Source: Enterobacter sp. Ag1 (lineage in GTDB: Bacteria; Pseudomonadota; Gammaproteobacteria; Enterobacterales; Enterobacteriaceae). Taken from it: 64,000 nt of DNA. The stretch is taken from assembly GCA_000277545.1 (NCBI GenBank), contig AKXM01000031.1, positions 1-64,000 on the forward strand, read 5' to 3'. Position numbers and translations under genes: made by a program. Numbering within the stretch: the first letter of the stretch is position 1; each line of letters begins with the position of its first letter. This document shows, one piece after another, positions 18,506-28,900 of this stretch. The notes under the pieces are model-generated. The model had not been told where the DNA came from, made no database searches, and saw only the letters and a list, made by a program, of their open reading frames with translations.

Positions 18506-19792
18506 TTGGAACACATCTCAACCACCACGCTGATCGTCACCCTGATCATCATGGTGGTGGTGTCCGCGTACTTCTCCGGGTCAGAAACCGGCATGATGAC
18601 GCTAAACCGCTACCGCCTGCGCCACCGCGCCAAACAGGGCAACCGGGCAGCGAAGCGCGTTGAAAAACTCCTGCGCAAGCCAGACCGCCTGATTAGCCTG
18701 GTGTTAATCGGGAACAACCTGGTCAATATTCTGGCTTCTGCATTAGCGACTATCGTCGGCATCCGCCTTTACGGTAACGCAGGCGTGGCAATAGCAACCG
18801 GTGTTTTAACCTTTGTCGTGCTGGTGTTTGCCGAAGTCCTGCCTAAAACCATCGCCGCGCTGTATCCCGAAAAAGTCGCCTATCCAAGCAGCTGGCTGCT
18901 CGGCCCGCTGCAGTTCCTGATGATGCCGCTGGTCTGGCTGCTGAATACTATTACCCGTCTGCTGATGCGCATGGTTGGCATCAAGGTTGACAACATTATT
19001 AGCACCGCCCTCAGCAAAGACGAGCTGCGAACCATCGTGCATGAATCCCGCTCGCAAATTTCGCGGCGCAACCAGGATATGCTGCTGTCGGTCCTGGATC
19101 TGGAAAAGGTCAGCGTCGACGACATCATGGTGCCGCGGAACGAAATCGTCGGCATCAATATTAATGACGACTGGAAGTCCATCGTCCGCCAGTTAACGCA
19201 CTCCCCGCACGGCCGCATCGTGCTGTACCGCGACAATCTGGATGATGCCATCGGCATGCTGCGCGTCCGCGAAGCCTACCGCCTGATGACTGAGAAAAAA
19301 GAGTTTACCAAAGAGGTGATGCTGCGCTCCGCCGATGAGATTTACTTTGTGCCGGAAGGCACCCCGCTCAGCGTGCAGCTGGTGAAATTCCAGCGTAATA
19401 AAAAGAAAGTTGGCCTGGTGGTAGATGAATACGGCGATATCCAGGGCCTGGTAACCGTAGAGGATATTCTGGAAGAGATCGTCGGTGACTTCACCACGTC
19501 CATGTCCCCTACGCTTGCGGAAGAAGTGACGCCGCAAAACGACGGCTCGGTTATTATCGAAGGCAGCGCCAACGTGCGAGAACTCAATAAAGCCTTTAAC
19601 TGGACGCTGCCGGAAGACGACGCCCGCACGGTAAACGGGATGATTCTGGAAGAAATTCAGGAAATCCCGGCGGCTGGAACCCGCATCCGGCTCAGTCAGT
19701 ACGACATCGATATTCTAGACGTACAGGACAACATGATTAAGCAGGTGCGCGTCACGCCGGTAAAGCCTTTGCGGCAAAGCGTTGAGCAATAG
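18506..19792 (+). CDS. corB: CNNM/HlyC-CorC family transporter CorB (YfjD)
   Basis: 428 residues, as in E. coli. DUF21 transmembrane domain (about 1-180) starting MEHISTTT and containing SGSETGMMTLNRYR, then a CBS pair (about 195-330) and a C-terminal CorC/HlyC domain (about 345-428, DDARTVNGMILE). The family mediates or regulates Mg2+/Co2+ efflux. The start codon is TTG (18506-18508) with AAAGGA ten bases before it; the protein alignment supports this start. Confidence 0.95.
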   Translation: MEHISTTTLIVTLIIMVVVSAYFSGSETGMMTLNRYRLRHRAKQGNRAAKRVEKLLRKPDRLISLVLIGNNLVNILASALATIVGIRLYGNAGVAIATGVLTFVVLVFAEVLPKTIAALYPEKVAYPSSWLLGPLQFLMMPLVWLLNTITRLLMRMVGIKVDNIISTALSKDELRTIVHESRSQISRRNQDMLLSVLDLEKVSVDDIMVPRNEIVGININDDWKSIVRQLTHSPHGRIVLYRDNLDDAIGMLRVREAYRLMTEKKEFTKEVMLRSADEIYFVPEGTPLSVQLVKFQRNKKKVGLVVDEYGDIQGLVTVEDILEEIVGDFTTSMSPTLAEEVTPQNDGSVIIEGSANVRELNKAFNWTLPEDDARTVNGMILEEIQEIPAAGTRIRLSQYDIDILDVQDNMIKQVRVTPVKPLRQSVEQ

Positions 19793-19796
19793 ACGT

Positions 19797-19828
19797 AAAA
19801 AAGCCAGCCTCCGGGCTGGCTTTTTACT
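19797..19828. terminator. Bidirectional terminator between corB and grpE
   Basis: Stem AGCCAGCC/GGCTGGCT (19802-19821) with A and T runs on the two sides, between convergent genes. Confidence 0.88.
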
Positions 19829-19840
19829 TTCGGCAATAAA

Positions 19841-20419
19841 TCAGGCTTTGGCTACGGAAACCATCGCGGCACGAATAGTACGGCCGTTCAGGGTGTAACC
19901 TTTCTGCATCACCATCAGCACGTTATTTGGTGCAACGTCGGCAGATTCAACCATCGCAATCGCCTGGTGCACGTCCGGGTTAAAAGGCACGTTAGTTTCG
20001 CCCACCACTTCCACGCCGAACTTGCGAACCACATCCAGCATCGACTTCTGGGTCAGCTCGATGCCTTCGATCATTGGGGCTAAATCCGGGTTGGACTTGT
20101 CGGCTACTTCCAGCGCGCGATCCAGGCTGTCGATAACCGGCAGCAGTTCGTTCACGAACTTTTCCAGGGCGAACTTGTGCGCTTTCTCGATATCCTGTTC
20201 GGTACGGCGACGCAGGTTAGCTAAATCAGCCTGGTGGCGTGGCTCAATTTCACGCTCGCGCTGCTTCATTTCTGCCAGTTGAGCCTGCAGATTTGCAATC
20301 TCTTCGTCGCGCGGATCCACGACATCGGCACCTTCTACGGCCTCGACTTCTTCGTGCTGATCCATGACGATATCTTCCGGGGCTTGCTCGTTAGGTGTTT
20401 TCTGTTCTTTACTACTCAT
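19841..20419 (-). CDS. grpE: Nucleotide exchange factor GrpE
   Basis: 192 residues, against 197 in E. coli. It drives ADP release from DnaK. An acidic N-terminus, long coiled coil (about 40-130) and the C-terminal beta domain with [17 protein letters not shown] and [17 protein letters not shown] are seen. Coil residues about 50-65 ([18 protein letters not shown]) differ from the sequence I know in relatives, but the frame is intact. ATG 20417-20419 is the family start MSSKEQKTP; nine more upstream codons are open. Controlled by a sigma-32 promoter. Confidence 0.96.
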   Translation of the reverse strand: MSSKEQKTPNEQAPEDIVMDQHEEVEAVEGADVVDPRDEEIANLQAQLAEMKQREREIEPRHQADLANLRRRTEQDIEKAHKFALEKFVNELLPVIDSLDRALEVADKSNPDLAPMIEGIELTQKSMLDVVRKFGVEVVGETNVPFNPDVHQAIAMVESADVAPNNVLMVMQKGYTLNGRTIRAAMVSVAKA

Positions 20420-20464
20420 GAAATTCTCCGCGTTTTTAGCATTCATCTCGCTGCTTCGCTTATT

Positions 20465-20490
20465 ATGGGGATCAGTTTCAGGGTTTCAAG
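20465..20490 (-). promoter_or_regulatory. Sigma-32 promoter of grpE
   Basis: On the minus strand CTTGAA (complement of 20485-20490) and CCCCAT (complement of 20465-20470), 14 bases apart, match the heat-shock consensus and the known E. coli grpE promoter. Confidence 0.88.
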
Positions 20491-20542
20491 GGAACCTGTC
20501 ATATTGTCGCAGGAACGTCTGCGAATAAGGACCACCAGGATA

Positions 20543-21421
20543 ATGAACAAACATTTCAACTGCATCGGTATTGTCGGGCATCCGCGTCACCCCACCGCTC
20601 TGACCACGCATGAAATGCTCTATCGCTGGCTGTGCGCCAAAGGCTATGAAGTGATGGTGGAACAGCAAATCGCCCAGGAGCTAAACCTCAAGCAGGTGAA
20701 AACCGGCACGCTGGCGGAGATAGGCCAGCAGGCTGATTTGGCCGTGGTCGTCGGCGGGGATGGCAATATGCTGGGCGCCGCTCGGGTGCTTGCTCGCTAT
20801 GACATAAAAGTCATTGGCATCAACCGTGGCAACCTGGGTTTCCTGACCGACCTTGACCCGGACAATGCCCAGCAGCAGTTGGCGGACGTTCTTGAAGGGC
20901 ATTACATCACCGAACGCCGCTTCCTGCTCGAAGCCCAGGTCTGTCAGCATGATACGCCTACGCGCCTCAGTACAGCGATAAACGAAGTGGTGCTTCACCC
21001 CGGTAAAGTCGCGCATATGATTGAGTTCGAAGTCTATATCGACGAAATCTTTGCGTTTTCACAGCGCTCTGACGGGCTGATTATCTCCACGCCGACCGGC
21101 TCGACCGCCTACTCGCTTTCCGCTGGCGGCCCGATTCTTACGCCTTCGCTGGATGCTATTACGCTGGTGCCGATGTTCCCGCATACGCTGTCTGCGCGCC
21201 CGCTGGTGATCAACAGCAGCAGCACCATTCGCCTGCGTTTTTCCCATATGCGAAGTGACCTTGAAATCAGCTGCGACAGCCAGATTGCTTTGCCTATTCA
21301 GGAAGGTGAAGACGTACTCATTCGCCGCTGCGACTACCACCTCAATCTGATTCACCCGAAAGACTACAGCTATTTCAACACATTAAGTTCGAAACTCGGC
21401 TGGTCAAAAAAATTGTTCTAA
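20543..21421 (+). CDS. nadK: NAD kinase
   Basis: 292 residues, as in E. coli. It phosphorylates NAD to NADP using ATP. The catalytic GGDGN motif ([10 protein letters not shown]) and the STPTGSTAY segment are intact. ATG 20543 is the family start [16 protein letters not shown]; the frame is open a further 103 codons upstream through the grpE promoter, which is accidental. Divergent from grpE. Confidence 0.97.
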   Translation: MNKHFNCIGIVGHPRHPTALTTHEMLYRWLCAKGYEVMVEQQIAQELNLKQVKTGTLAEIGQQADLAVVVGGDGNMLGAARVLARYDIKVIGINRGNLGFLTDLDPDNAQQQLADVLEGHYITERRFLLEAQVCQHDTPTRLSTAINEVVLHPGKVAHMIEFEVYIDEIFAFSQRSDGLIISTPTGSTAYSLSAGGPILTPSLDAITLVPMFPHTLSARPLVINSSSTIRLRFSHMRSDLEISCDSQIALPIQEGEDVLIRRCDYHLNLIHPKDYSYFNTLSSKLGWSKKLF

Positions 21422-21437
21422 AAAACCACCTGGCCAC

Positions 21438-21479
21438 TTTACTGTATATAAAACCAGTTTATACTGTATGAAAACACAG
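21438..21479 (+). promoter_or_regulatory. recN promoter with two LexA boxes
   Basis: LexA sites CTGTATATAAAACCAG (21442-21457) and CTGTATGAAAACACAG (21464-21479) both keep the CTG-N10-CAG core. Their starts are 22 bases apart, two helical turns. They cover a promoter with -35 TTTACT (21438-21443) and -10 TATACT (21460-21465), 16 bases apart. This is the strong SOS control expected for recN. Confidence 0.9.
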
Positions 21480-21507
21480 TTATGATTTTTCATACAGGAG
21501 AGTGGTC

Positions 21508-23169
21508 ATGCTCGCTCAACTCACCATCAGCAATTTCGCTATCGTTCGTGAACTTGAAATAGACTTTCATCACGGGATGACGGCCATTACCGGGGAAACC
21601 GGTGCCGGTAAATCTATTGCCATAGATGCGCTGGGCCTGTGCCTGGGCGGTCGCGCGGAAGCGGATATGGTGCGTTCAGGTGCAAATCGCGCGGATCTCT
21701 GCGCCCGCTTTTCCCTGAAAGACACCCCGGCTGCGCTACGTTGGCTGGAAGAAAACCAGCTGGAAGACGGCAGCGAATGCCTGCTTCGCCGCGTGATCAG
21801 CAGCGATGGCCGCTCCCGGGGCTTTATCAACGGTACCGCCGTGCCCCTTTCCCAACTGCGCGATCTCGGTCAGTTGCTTATCCAGATTCATGGCCAGCAC
21901 GCCCACCAGCTGTTGCTCAAGCCCGAGCATCAAAAAACACTTCTGGACGGCTATGCCGGCGAGCAGGCGCTGATTCAACAAATGGCAGAACGCTACCGCG
22001 AATGGCACCAAAGCTGCCGTACTCTGGCGCAGCATCAGCAACTGGCTCAGGAGCGTTCAGCCAAAGCCGAACTGCTTCACTACCAGCTCAAAGAGCTGAA
22101 TGAGTTTTCTCCCGTTGCCGGTGAATTCGAACTGATTGATGAAGAGTACAGGCGCCTCGCCAACAGCGGCCAGCTGCTCTCCACCAGCCAGCAGGCGCTG
22201 GACGTGCTGGCCGACGGGGAAGAAAGCAATCTACAAAGTCAGCTTTATACCGTGCGCCACCTCGTGGGTGAACTGGTGGGCATGGATAACAAGCTCTCTG
22301 GCGTACTGGATATGCTGGAAGAAGCCGCCATTCAGATTTCCGAAGCCAGCGACGAACTACGCCATTACTGCGATCGTCTGGATTTGGATCCAAACCGTCT
22401 TTATGAACTGGAACAGCGTATTTCTCGTCAGATCTCTCTGGCACGTAAGCACCACATCACGCCTGAAGAGCTACCCGATTTCCACCAGAAGTTGCTGGAT
22501 GAACAGCAGTTACTGGATGAGCAAACCGGGTCGCTGGAAGCGTTGCTGCAGGCCGTTGCCCAGCATCATCAGCAGGCGCTTGCCGTGGCGCAGGCGCTGC
22601 ACCAAAGCCGGGCCAAACATGCCAATGAACTGTGCCAGTTGATTACGGAAAGCATGCATTCGCTCTCCATGCCGCACGGAAAGCTCGCCATTGACGTCGA
22701 ATTTAACGAAAACCACCTCACCGCTGAAGGCGCTGACCGCATTGATTTCCGCGTCAGCACCAACCCAGGGCAGCCGCTGCAGCCGCTGGCAAAAGTGGCC
22801 TCGGGCGGCGAGCTTTCTCGCATCGCGCTGGCGATTCAGGTGATCACCGCCCGTAAAATGGAAACACCGGCGCTGATCTTCGATGAAGTCGACGTGGGGA
22901 TCAGCGGCCCGACCGCCGCGGTGGTGGGTAAACTGTTGCGTCAGCTAGGCGAGTCTACTCAGGTGATGTGCGTCACTCACCTGCCGCAGGTTGCCGGCTG
23001 CGGTCACCACCATTTCTTCGTCAGCAAAGAAACCGACGGGGAAATGACCGAAACGCATATGCAGCCGCTGGACAAACGTTCTCGCCTACAGGAGCTTGCT
23101 CGTCTTCTCGGCGGCAGTGAAGTGACACGCAACACGCTGGCCAATGCCAAAGAGCTGCTGGCCGCCTGA
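21508..23169 (+). CDS. recN: DNA repair protein RecN
   Basis: 553 residues, as in E. coli. SMC-like ATPase that acts early in double-strand break repair with RecA. Walker A GETGAGKS is near residue 30, long coiled coils span about 150-370, and the C-terminal half-ATPase has the signature SGGELSR and Walker [11 protein letters not shown]. It ends in LLAA, similar to the C-terminal signal for ClpXP degradation in E. coli RecN. ATG 21508 is the family start [13 protein letters not shown]. Confidence 0.97.
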   Translation: MLAQLTISNFAIVRELEIDFHHGMTAITGETGAGKSIAIDALGLCLGGRAEADMVRSGANRADLCARFSLKDTPAALRWLEENQLEDGSECLLRRVISSDGRSRGFINGTAVPLSQLRDLGQLLIQIHGQHAHQLLLKPEHQKTLLDGYAGEQALIQQMAERYREWHQSCRTLAQHQQLAQERSAKAELLHYQLKELNEFSPVAGEFELIDEEYRRLANSGQLLSTSQQALDVLADGEESNLQSQLYTVRHLVGELVGMDNKLSGVLDMLEEAAIQISEASDELRHYCDRLDLDPNRLYELEQRISRQISLARKHHITPEELPDFHQKLLDEQQLLDEQTGSLEALLQAVAQHHQQALAVAQALHQSRAKHANELCQLITESMHSLSMPHGKLAIDVEFNENHLTAEGADRIDFRVSTNPGQPLQPLAKVASGGELSRIALAIQVITARKMETPALIFDEVDVGISGPTAAVVGKLLRQLGESTQVMCVTHLPQVAGCGHHHFFVSKETDGEMTETHMQPLDKRSRLQELARLLGGSEVTRNTLANAKELLAA

Positions 23170-23174
23170 GGCTT

Positions 23175-23207
23175 ACAATGCACGGTGTATCCTGCGCCGT
23201 GCATTGT
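23175..23207 (+). terminator. Hairpin after recN
   Basis: An eleven-base perfect stem ACAATGCACGG/CCGTGCATTGT with an 11-base loop starts six bases after the recN stop. No T run follows (GCAAAAAAC), so it is either a weak terminator or a 3' end stabiliser. Confidence 0.5.
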
Positions 23208-23387
23208 GCAAAAAACACCCACCCCACTCGCTAATCCGACTTTCTGCCACCTTTTCAACCAACTTTTTTATGCTCCCACTGTCAGAGTTGAGCGCCTTGA
23301 GGTTTTAAACTGCTTAAAGGTCTATTATCATCGGCATAATACGAATGAGCCACGCACTACTCCGGCCCGAAAAGGAATCAAATCACT

Positions 23388-23732
23388 ATGCGTTGTAAAA
23401 TGCTGACTGCTGCCGCAGCGGTTCTTCTGATGTTGACCGCAGGCTGTTCCACTCTGGAGCGAGTGGTTTACCGCCCAGACATCAACCAGGGTAACTATCT
23501 GGCACCTAATGATGTGTCCAAACTCCGCGTGGGCATGACCCAACAACAGGTGGCCTACACCCTAGGGACGCCAATGATGTCCGATCCGTTCGGCACCAAT
23601 ACCTGGTTCTATGTCTTCCGCCAGCAGCCGGGCCACGAGAACGTGACTCAGCAGACGCTGACCCTGACCTTTAACAGCAGCGGCGTGCTGACCAACATCG
23701 ACAACAAACCGGCCCTGACCAAAGGGGAATAA
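23388..23732 (+). CDS. bamE: Outer membrane assembly lipoprotein BamE
   Basis: 114 residues, against 113 in E. coli. Small lipoprotein of the BAM complex that modulates BamA and BamD. Signal peptide and lipobox LTAGC (Cys about 20), then the SmpA/OmlA fold with the conserved [20 protein letters not shown] and WFYVFR segments. Confidence 0.96.
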   Translation: MRCKMLTAAAAVLLMLTAGCSTLERVVYRPDINQGNYLAPNDVSKLRVGMTQQQVAYTLGTPMMSDPFGTNTWFYVFRQQPGHENVTQQTLTLTFNSSGVLTNIDNKPALTKGE

Positions 23733-23747
23733 GGCTGGATCGATGCA

Positions 23748-23777
23748 TAAAAAAAGGTGCCTCAGGCACCTTTTTTT
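23748..23777. terminator. Bidirectional terminator between bamE and ratB
   Basis: Stem AGGTGC/GCACCT (23755-23771) with A run before and T run after, between convergent genes. Confidence 0.9.
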
Positions 23778-23794
23778 GTCACTTTCACACAGAA

Positions 23795-24085
23795 TTATTT
23801 CTGGGCAGAACGTTCCGCACGCTGGCGACGTAATTCTTTCGGGTCGGCAATTAGCGGCCGGTAAATCTCAACCCGATCGCCGTCATTCACTTTATCCCCC
23901 AGCTTTACCGGGCGGCTGTAAACACCGACTTTGTTTTTCGTCAGATCGATATCGTCACGAAGTTCAAGGAGGCCAGAGGCGACAATCGCCTGCTCAACCG
24001 TGCAGCCTTCCTCAAGCTTAACCTGGCGCAGGTATTGTTTTTGCGGCAGGGCATAAACCACCTCAACCTGAATCTCACGCGGCAC
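23795..24085 (-). CDS. ratB: RatB / RnfH-type ubiquitin-like protein (YfjF)
   Basis: 96 residues from GTG 24083-24085 ([19 protein letters not shown]), same length as E. coli YfjF. UPF0125 family with a beta-grasp fold; conserved [14 protein letters not shown] and [10 protein letters not shown]. Function uncertain; it is the partner gene of ratA, whose 3' end it overlaps by 11 bases. The longer open frame upstream runs antisense-free but through ratA and is not conserved. Confidence 0.92.
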   Translation of the reverse strand: MPREIQVEVVYALPQKQYLRQVKLEEGCTVEQAIVASGLLELRDDIDLTKNKVGVYSRPVKLGDKVNDGDRVEIYRPLIADPKELRRQRAERSAQK

Positions 24086-24512
24086 GGTAAACCTCTTTGG
24101 CGCGGGTAGTGAATGCCTGAACCATGCTGCCGGCAAGCTCTTTAAAGATACGGCCAAAGGCCAGCTCAATAAGCTTATTGGTAAATTCGAAATCAAGCTG
24201 GAACTCAATCCGGCAGGCATCTTCACTGAGCGGCGTGAACTTCCAGCCACCCATCAGCTTTTTGAAGGGGCCATCCACCAGATGCATCAGGATGCTCTGA
24301 TTGTCGGTCAGGGTATTTCGGGTAGTAAAGGTTTTGCTGATCCCGGCTTTTGAAACGTCGACCGCCGCCGTCATCTGATTAGCCGATGCGTCAATCACCC
24401 GGCTACCGGTGCAGCCAGGTAAAAATTCCGGGTACGAATTCACGTCGTTCACTAACTGGTACATCTGCTCGGCGCTGTAGGGCACCAAAGCAGTACGGCT
24501 AATCTGCGGCAT
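24075..24512 (-). CDS. ratA: Ribosome association toxin RatA
   Basis: 145 residues of the SRPBCC/START-like coenzyme Q-binding family (relatives of yeast Coq10). E. coli RatA was reported to bind 50S and block 70S assembly. Start [24 protein letters not shown]; conserved SYPEFLPGC and [11 protein letters not shown]. Divergent from smpB. Confidence 0.93.
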   Translation of the reverse strand: MPQISRTALVPYSAEQMYQLVNDVNSYPEFLPGCTGSRVIDASANQMTAAVDVSKAGISKTFTTRNTLTDNQSILMHLVDGPFKKLMGGWKFTPLSEDACRIEFQLDFEFTNKLIELAFGRIFKELAGSMVQAFTTRAKEVYRAA

Positions 24513-24665
24513 AACAATTCCTGGGAGTCATAAATCGGACAAATAATAACATTTATCACCGCGCAAACAAAAACTCTCTGCCGCTCATGCTAAGATAAGC
24601 GCTTCCTCCTCGCGCAGGCCGCGGGGTGTCTTTGAACTCCTGGATTACATATACTGAGCAGCACT

Positions 24666-25148
24666 ATGACTAAGAAAAAAGCACACAAACCAGGCTCAGC
24701 CACCATTGCGCTAAACAAGCGTGCCCGCCACGAATACTTTATCGAAGATGAGATTGAAGCGGGTCTCGCGCTGCAAGGCTGGGAAGTAAAATCATTACGT
24801 GCCGGGAAGGCAAACATCGGCGACAGCTACGTTATCTTTAAAGATGGCGAAGCTTATCTGTTTGGCGCCAACTTCACGCCGCTGACCGTCGCCTCCAGCC
24901 ACGTCGTCTGCGATCCTACCCGTACCCGCAAACTGCTGCTTAACCAGCGCGAGCTGGACAACCTGTTCGGTAGCGTCAGCCGCGACGGTTATACCATCGT
25001 CGCCCTGTCCCTCTACTGGAAGAACGCCTGGTGCAAAGTGAAAATCGGCGTAGCGAAAGGTAAGAAGCAGCATGATAAGCGTTCCGATGCGAAGGATCGC
25101 GAATGGGCTGTAGATAAAGCCCGCATCATGAAAAACGCCGGCCGTTAA
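24666..25148 (+). CDS. smpB: tmRNA-binding protein SmpB
   Basis: 160 residues. SmpB binds tmRNA and carries it to stalled ribosomes. The OB-fold core and the basic C-terminal tail ([23 protein letters not shown]) that probes the mRNA channel are intact. Its usual close neighbour ssrA is here displaced 18.9 kb downstream by the adhesin locus. Confidence 0.98.
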   Translation: MTKKKAHKPGSATIALNKRARHEYFIEDEIEAGLALQGWEVKSLRAGKANIGDSYVIFKDGEAYLFGANFTPLTVASSHVVCDPTRTRKLLLNQRELDNLFGSVSRDGYTIVALSLYWKNAWCKVKIGVAKGKKQHDKRSDAKDREWAVDKARIMKNAGR

Positions 25149-25935
25149 GGCGATTCTTTCAGCCCCGCACTCCACTGGCTCTTCTTCTGAAGAGCCAGTA
25201 TAAAAAAACACACGCAATTTTAATTATCAGCTATTATTGCGCAGTCAAATATTAGAGCATCTGAATGAGTTAAGCGACACTAAATAATATATGCTACTTT
25301 CCTTCACAATTATCTTCCCCACTGAAAACCACAAACTCATAGATATATAATATTTCCTGCCTCAGCGACCATCTATATACACTTCACAAAATAGATAATT
25401 TCTTCCATACCTTTCTTCTTTACAAAACAAAATAACCCACCAAAAAAGGCACTATATCCCTTTCAGACTCAGGGATTTTTATGCCTGAAGTCTCAATTCA
25501 TCCGGGATAATACAAAAACACGGCTAAAACTTATCTTAAATCTTTCAATGCAATAAGCACAACGGCACCTGACATACACCATGGAAACTAGCTTCAGCCG
25601 TTTGGGTGATCCCGCTACGTTCACTGGTACTTTAGAGTGACTTACATAGTGTTAAATATGGCTTAAGTTGCGCTTTCATTTTTTCCTGTCTATATCATCA
25701 ATAGTCTCTATTTAATAAACGACGAGCCTATGACCCTGAGAATTAACTAATTTCGATTCCGCACCGGAAACGCCCTGTTTATTAACAATCACTGTCATCA
25801 ATTTTTTGATACAGGCCTTTTTTCGCCAATACATCGCGAAGGGCCTTTTACACCTAAAAATTTTGCTTTCGGTAATCAACACATTACGCCGGGCAACTGA
25901 CTACCACCACGTTCATCGCGAATGGAGTGATAACA
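25149..25935 (+). promoter_or_regulatory. AT-rich leader region upstream of the giant adhesin gene
   Basis: 787 bases without a credible gene, strikingly A/T-rich from about 25200 to 25560. A 26-base hairpin (25174-25199, ACTGGCTCTTC/GAAGAGCCAGT) follows smpB but lacks a T run. Another hairpin at 25813-25846 (AGGCC/GGCCT and TTCGC/GCGAA) is followed by TTTTA, 85 bases before the bapA start, and might attenuate transcription. The region is a plausible H-NS target and promoter region, but I cannot assign boxes. Confidence 0.5.
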
Positions 25936-28900
25936 ATGCGTTCAATTTTAATTATCTCTAAATTAACCGGCGTTAAAAACAACGTCGAAGCCTCTGAAAT
26001 CACCTTAAAAGGCCCTTCAATTGTCGAGCTAAAAATTGAACGTGAAGAGGTCGCCAGCTACACGCGTTCAGGCCAGGATCTGGTGATCAAACTCCATTCC
26101 GGCGAAACCATTACCATCAAAAACTACTACGCCTTTGCCGATCAGGGTGGCAACCAGCTAGTGTTGGAAGGCCATGACGGCGTGCTTTGGTGGGTTCAGG
26201 ATCCAGAAACCGCAGCTCACTATGAGCAAATTGCCAATATTGACGCGATCATGACCGCCACCGGCGCACATGCCGAAGGCGGCGCCCTCTGGCCGTGGGT
26301 GCTGGGCGGGCTGGCCGTTGCCGCAGGCGGTGCCATTGCTGCCGCCTCTAGCGGCGGCGGCGGGCACTCTGACAGCGGAACCAACCCAGGCAATCCTGGC
26401 AGACCAGACGTTACTCCACCGCCGGCACCTACCGGCCTTGCCGTCTCCGCAGACGGCAGAACCGTTACCGGTAATGCCGAAGCGGGCTCCACGGTCACGG
26501 TAAAAGATGCCAGTGGCAACGTTATTGGCACCGGTACTGCTGGCACCGACGGCAGTTTCACCATCACCCTCACCTCGCCACAGATAACAGGCGAAACGCT
26601 GACCGTCACGGCAACAGATCCTTCTGGCAACACTGGTCCAGGCGCCACTATTACCACACCGACTATTCCGCTGCCTGACGAACCTGGCATTACAGGTATC
26701 ACGAACGATCATCCGAATGCGCCTAACGGCGGTAATATCGGCAATAACTCACCAACCAATGACAACACGCCAACGCTGAACGGCACCGGTCAGGCCGGTA
26801 CCACGGTGCATATTTACGACAACGGCGTGCAGATTGGCACCGTTGTGGTCGGCGCCAATGGGACCTGGAGCTTCACGCCAGGCACTGCCTTGGCTGACGG
26901 CACCCACTCTTTCACCGTCACGGCGACAAATGAAAGGGGCGAAAGCGCAACCTCTCCGGCCTATACCATCACCATTGACACCGTGCCACCTGCGGCTGCA
27001 ACCGATCTGGCCGTTAGCCCAGACGGTGATACCCTGACCGGCCATGCTGAAGCAGGATCCACAGTTACGGTAAAAGATGCCAATGGCAACGTGATAGGCA
27101 CTGGCACGGCGGGCACCGACGGCAGCTTCACTATTACTTTGACCACCCCGCAGATAACCGGCGAAATACTGACCGTCACGGCGACCGATCCCTCAGGTAA
27201 TAGCAGTCCTGGTGCCACCATTACCGCACCGAATATCCCGCTGCCGGATGAGCCAGCTATCACCGGCGTAATTAACGATAACCCGGGTGCGCCTAACGGC
27301 GGCAACGTAGGCAATAACTCCCCAACCAACGACAATACTCCCACGCTGAACGGCACCGGCCAGGCTGGCACGACCATTCACATCTACGATAACGGGGTAC
27401 AGATTGGGACGGTCGTGGTAGGCGCCGGCGGAACCTGGAGCTTTACCCCGGGTAGCGCGCTGGCCGACGGCTCCCATGTGTTTACTGCCACGGCGAGTAA
27501 CGAAAGGGGCGAAACCGCCCCATCCCCGGCGTATACCGTCACCATTGACACCGCTCCTCCGGGGCCGGCAACCGGTCTGGCCGTTAGCCCGGATGGGGAA
27601 ATCGTTACCGGTCATGCCGAAGCGGGCAGCACAATAACCATCAAAGACCCGAACGGCGTAGTCGTCGGGTCAGGTACTGCCGATAACAATGGCAACATCA
27701 GCATCACCCTGACCACGCCGCAGGTAGACGGTGAGACACTGACCGTGGTCGTCACCGATCCGGCGGGCAACAACAGTCCTCCGGCCAACGTGACCGCGCC
27801 GGACGTACTCCCGCCGGTATTGCCGGTGATTACCGGCGTTCTTGACGACGTCGCGCCAGTCACCGGTAACGTAGGGAACGGGCAGTCAACCAACGACAAC
27901 ACGCCAACCCTGCAGGGGAGTGGACAAGCCGGGGACACCATTCATATCTATGCCAACGGGAGTGAGATCGGTACCACTAAGGTCGGCCTGGACGGCACCT
28001 GGAGCTTTACGCCAACCACACCGCTGGTGGATAACGCCTACATTTTCACCGCTATGGCATCTAACGTTCGGGGAGACAGCGGCACGTCAGTCAGCTATAC
28101 CGTGACTGTAGATACCGCCGCGCCTTCCGAACCGACCGGCCTGCTTGTCAGCGCTAATGGCGACATAGTGACGGGGATTGCCGAGGCAGGCAGCACCGTC
28201 ACCATCAAAGATGCGAACGGGAACGTGATTGGTACCGGTACCGCTGCGCCTATTACTGGCGTATTCAGCATCACCCTGACCACGCCGCAGCTTGACGGCA
28301 GTCACCTCCAGGTCACGGCTACCGATGCAGCAGGCAACGTCAGCCCGCCGGGAGAAGCCACCGCGCCGTTCTTCCCGCTGCCGACCATCCCTGTGATTAC
28401 CACCATCATTGATGACGTCCCGCCGATCGTTGGCACCGTACCCAACAATCAGCCAACCAACGATCAGACCCCAACCCTGCAGGGGACAGGCGTCGTCGGC
28501 GAGACGATTCATATCTTTGATAATGGCGTAGAGATCGGCACCACCATCGTGCTCGTGGGGGGGATCTGGACCTTTACCCCCGTCGCCAATCTGCCCGACG
28601 GCCCGCATAGCTTCACCGCCACGGCCTCGAATATTCGCGGCGATAGCGGAAGCTCCACGTCCTACACCGTCATTGTCGATACCGTCGTGAATCCGCCGGT
28701 ACTCGATCAGATCCTCGACACGGTCGGCTCTATCACCGGCCCTATCGGCAACAACGGTATTACCGATGATAATAAACCGGCCTTCAGCGGCACCGGGGAA
28801 GCAGGCAGTACACTGACTATCTTTGATAATGGCCTGCCCATTGGGCAGGTTACCGTGGGTAGCGACGGCAAATGGAGCTTTACGCCTTCTATCGCCCTGG

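Noticed and set aside
20216..20270. Compensated frameshift in the grpE coiled coil
   Set aside because: The segment differs from relatives I recall, but no pair of small indels restores a better match; treated as normal divergence.
21480..21500. Third LexA box before recN
   Set aside because: The stretch TATGATTTTTCATACAG lacks a correct CTG half; only two boxes keep the full core.
24086..24250. Longer RatB starting at 24250
   Set aside because: The extra 55 residues are the alternative frame of ratA and do not match the UPF0125 family, which begins at the GTG 24085.
25171..25200. Intrinsic terminator for smpB
   Set aside because: The stem is strong but followed by ATAAAAAAAC on the plus strand, with no T run; noted only as a hairpin.
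25590..25625. Possible CsgD site (GGGTGA) upstream of bapA
   Set aside because: Only the central six bases fit the consensus I recall, the rest do not; too weak to list, although Salmonella bapA is CsgD-controlled.
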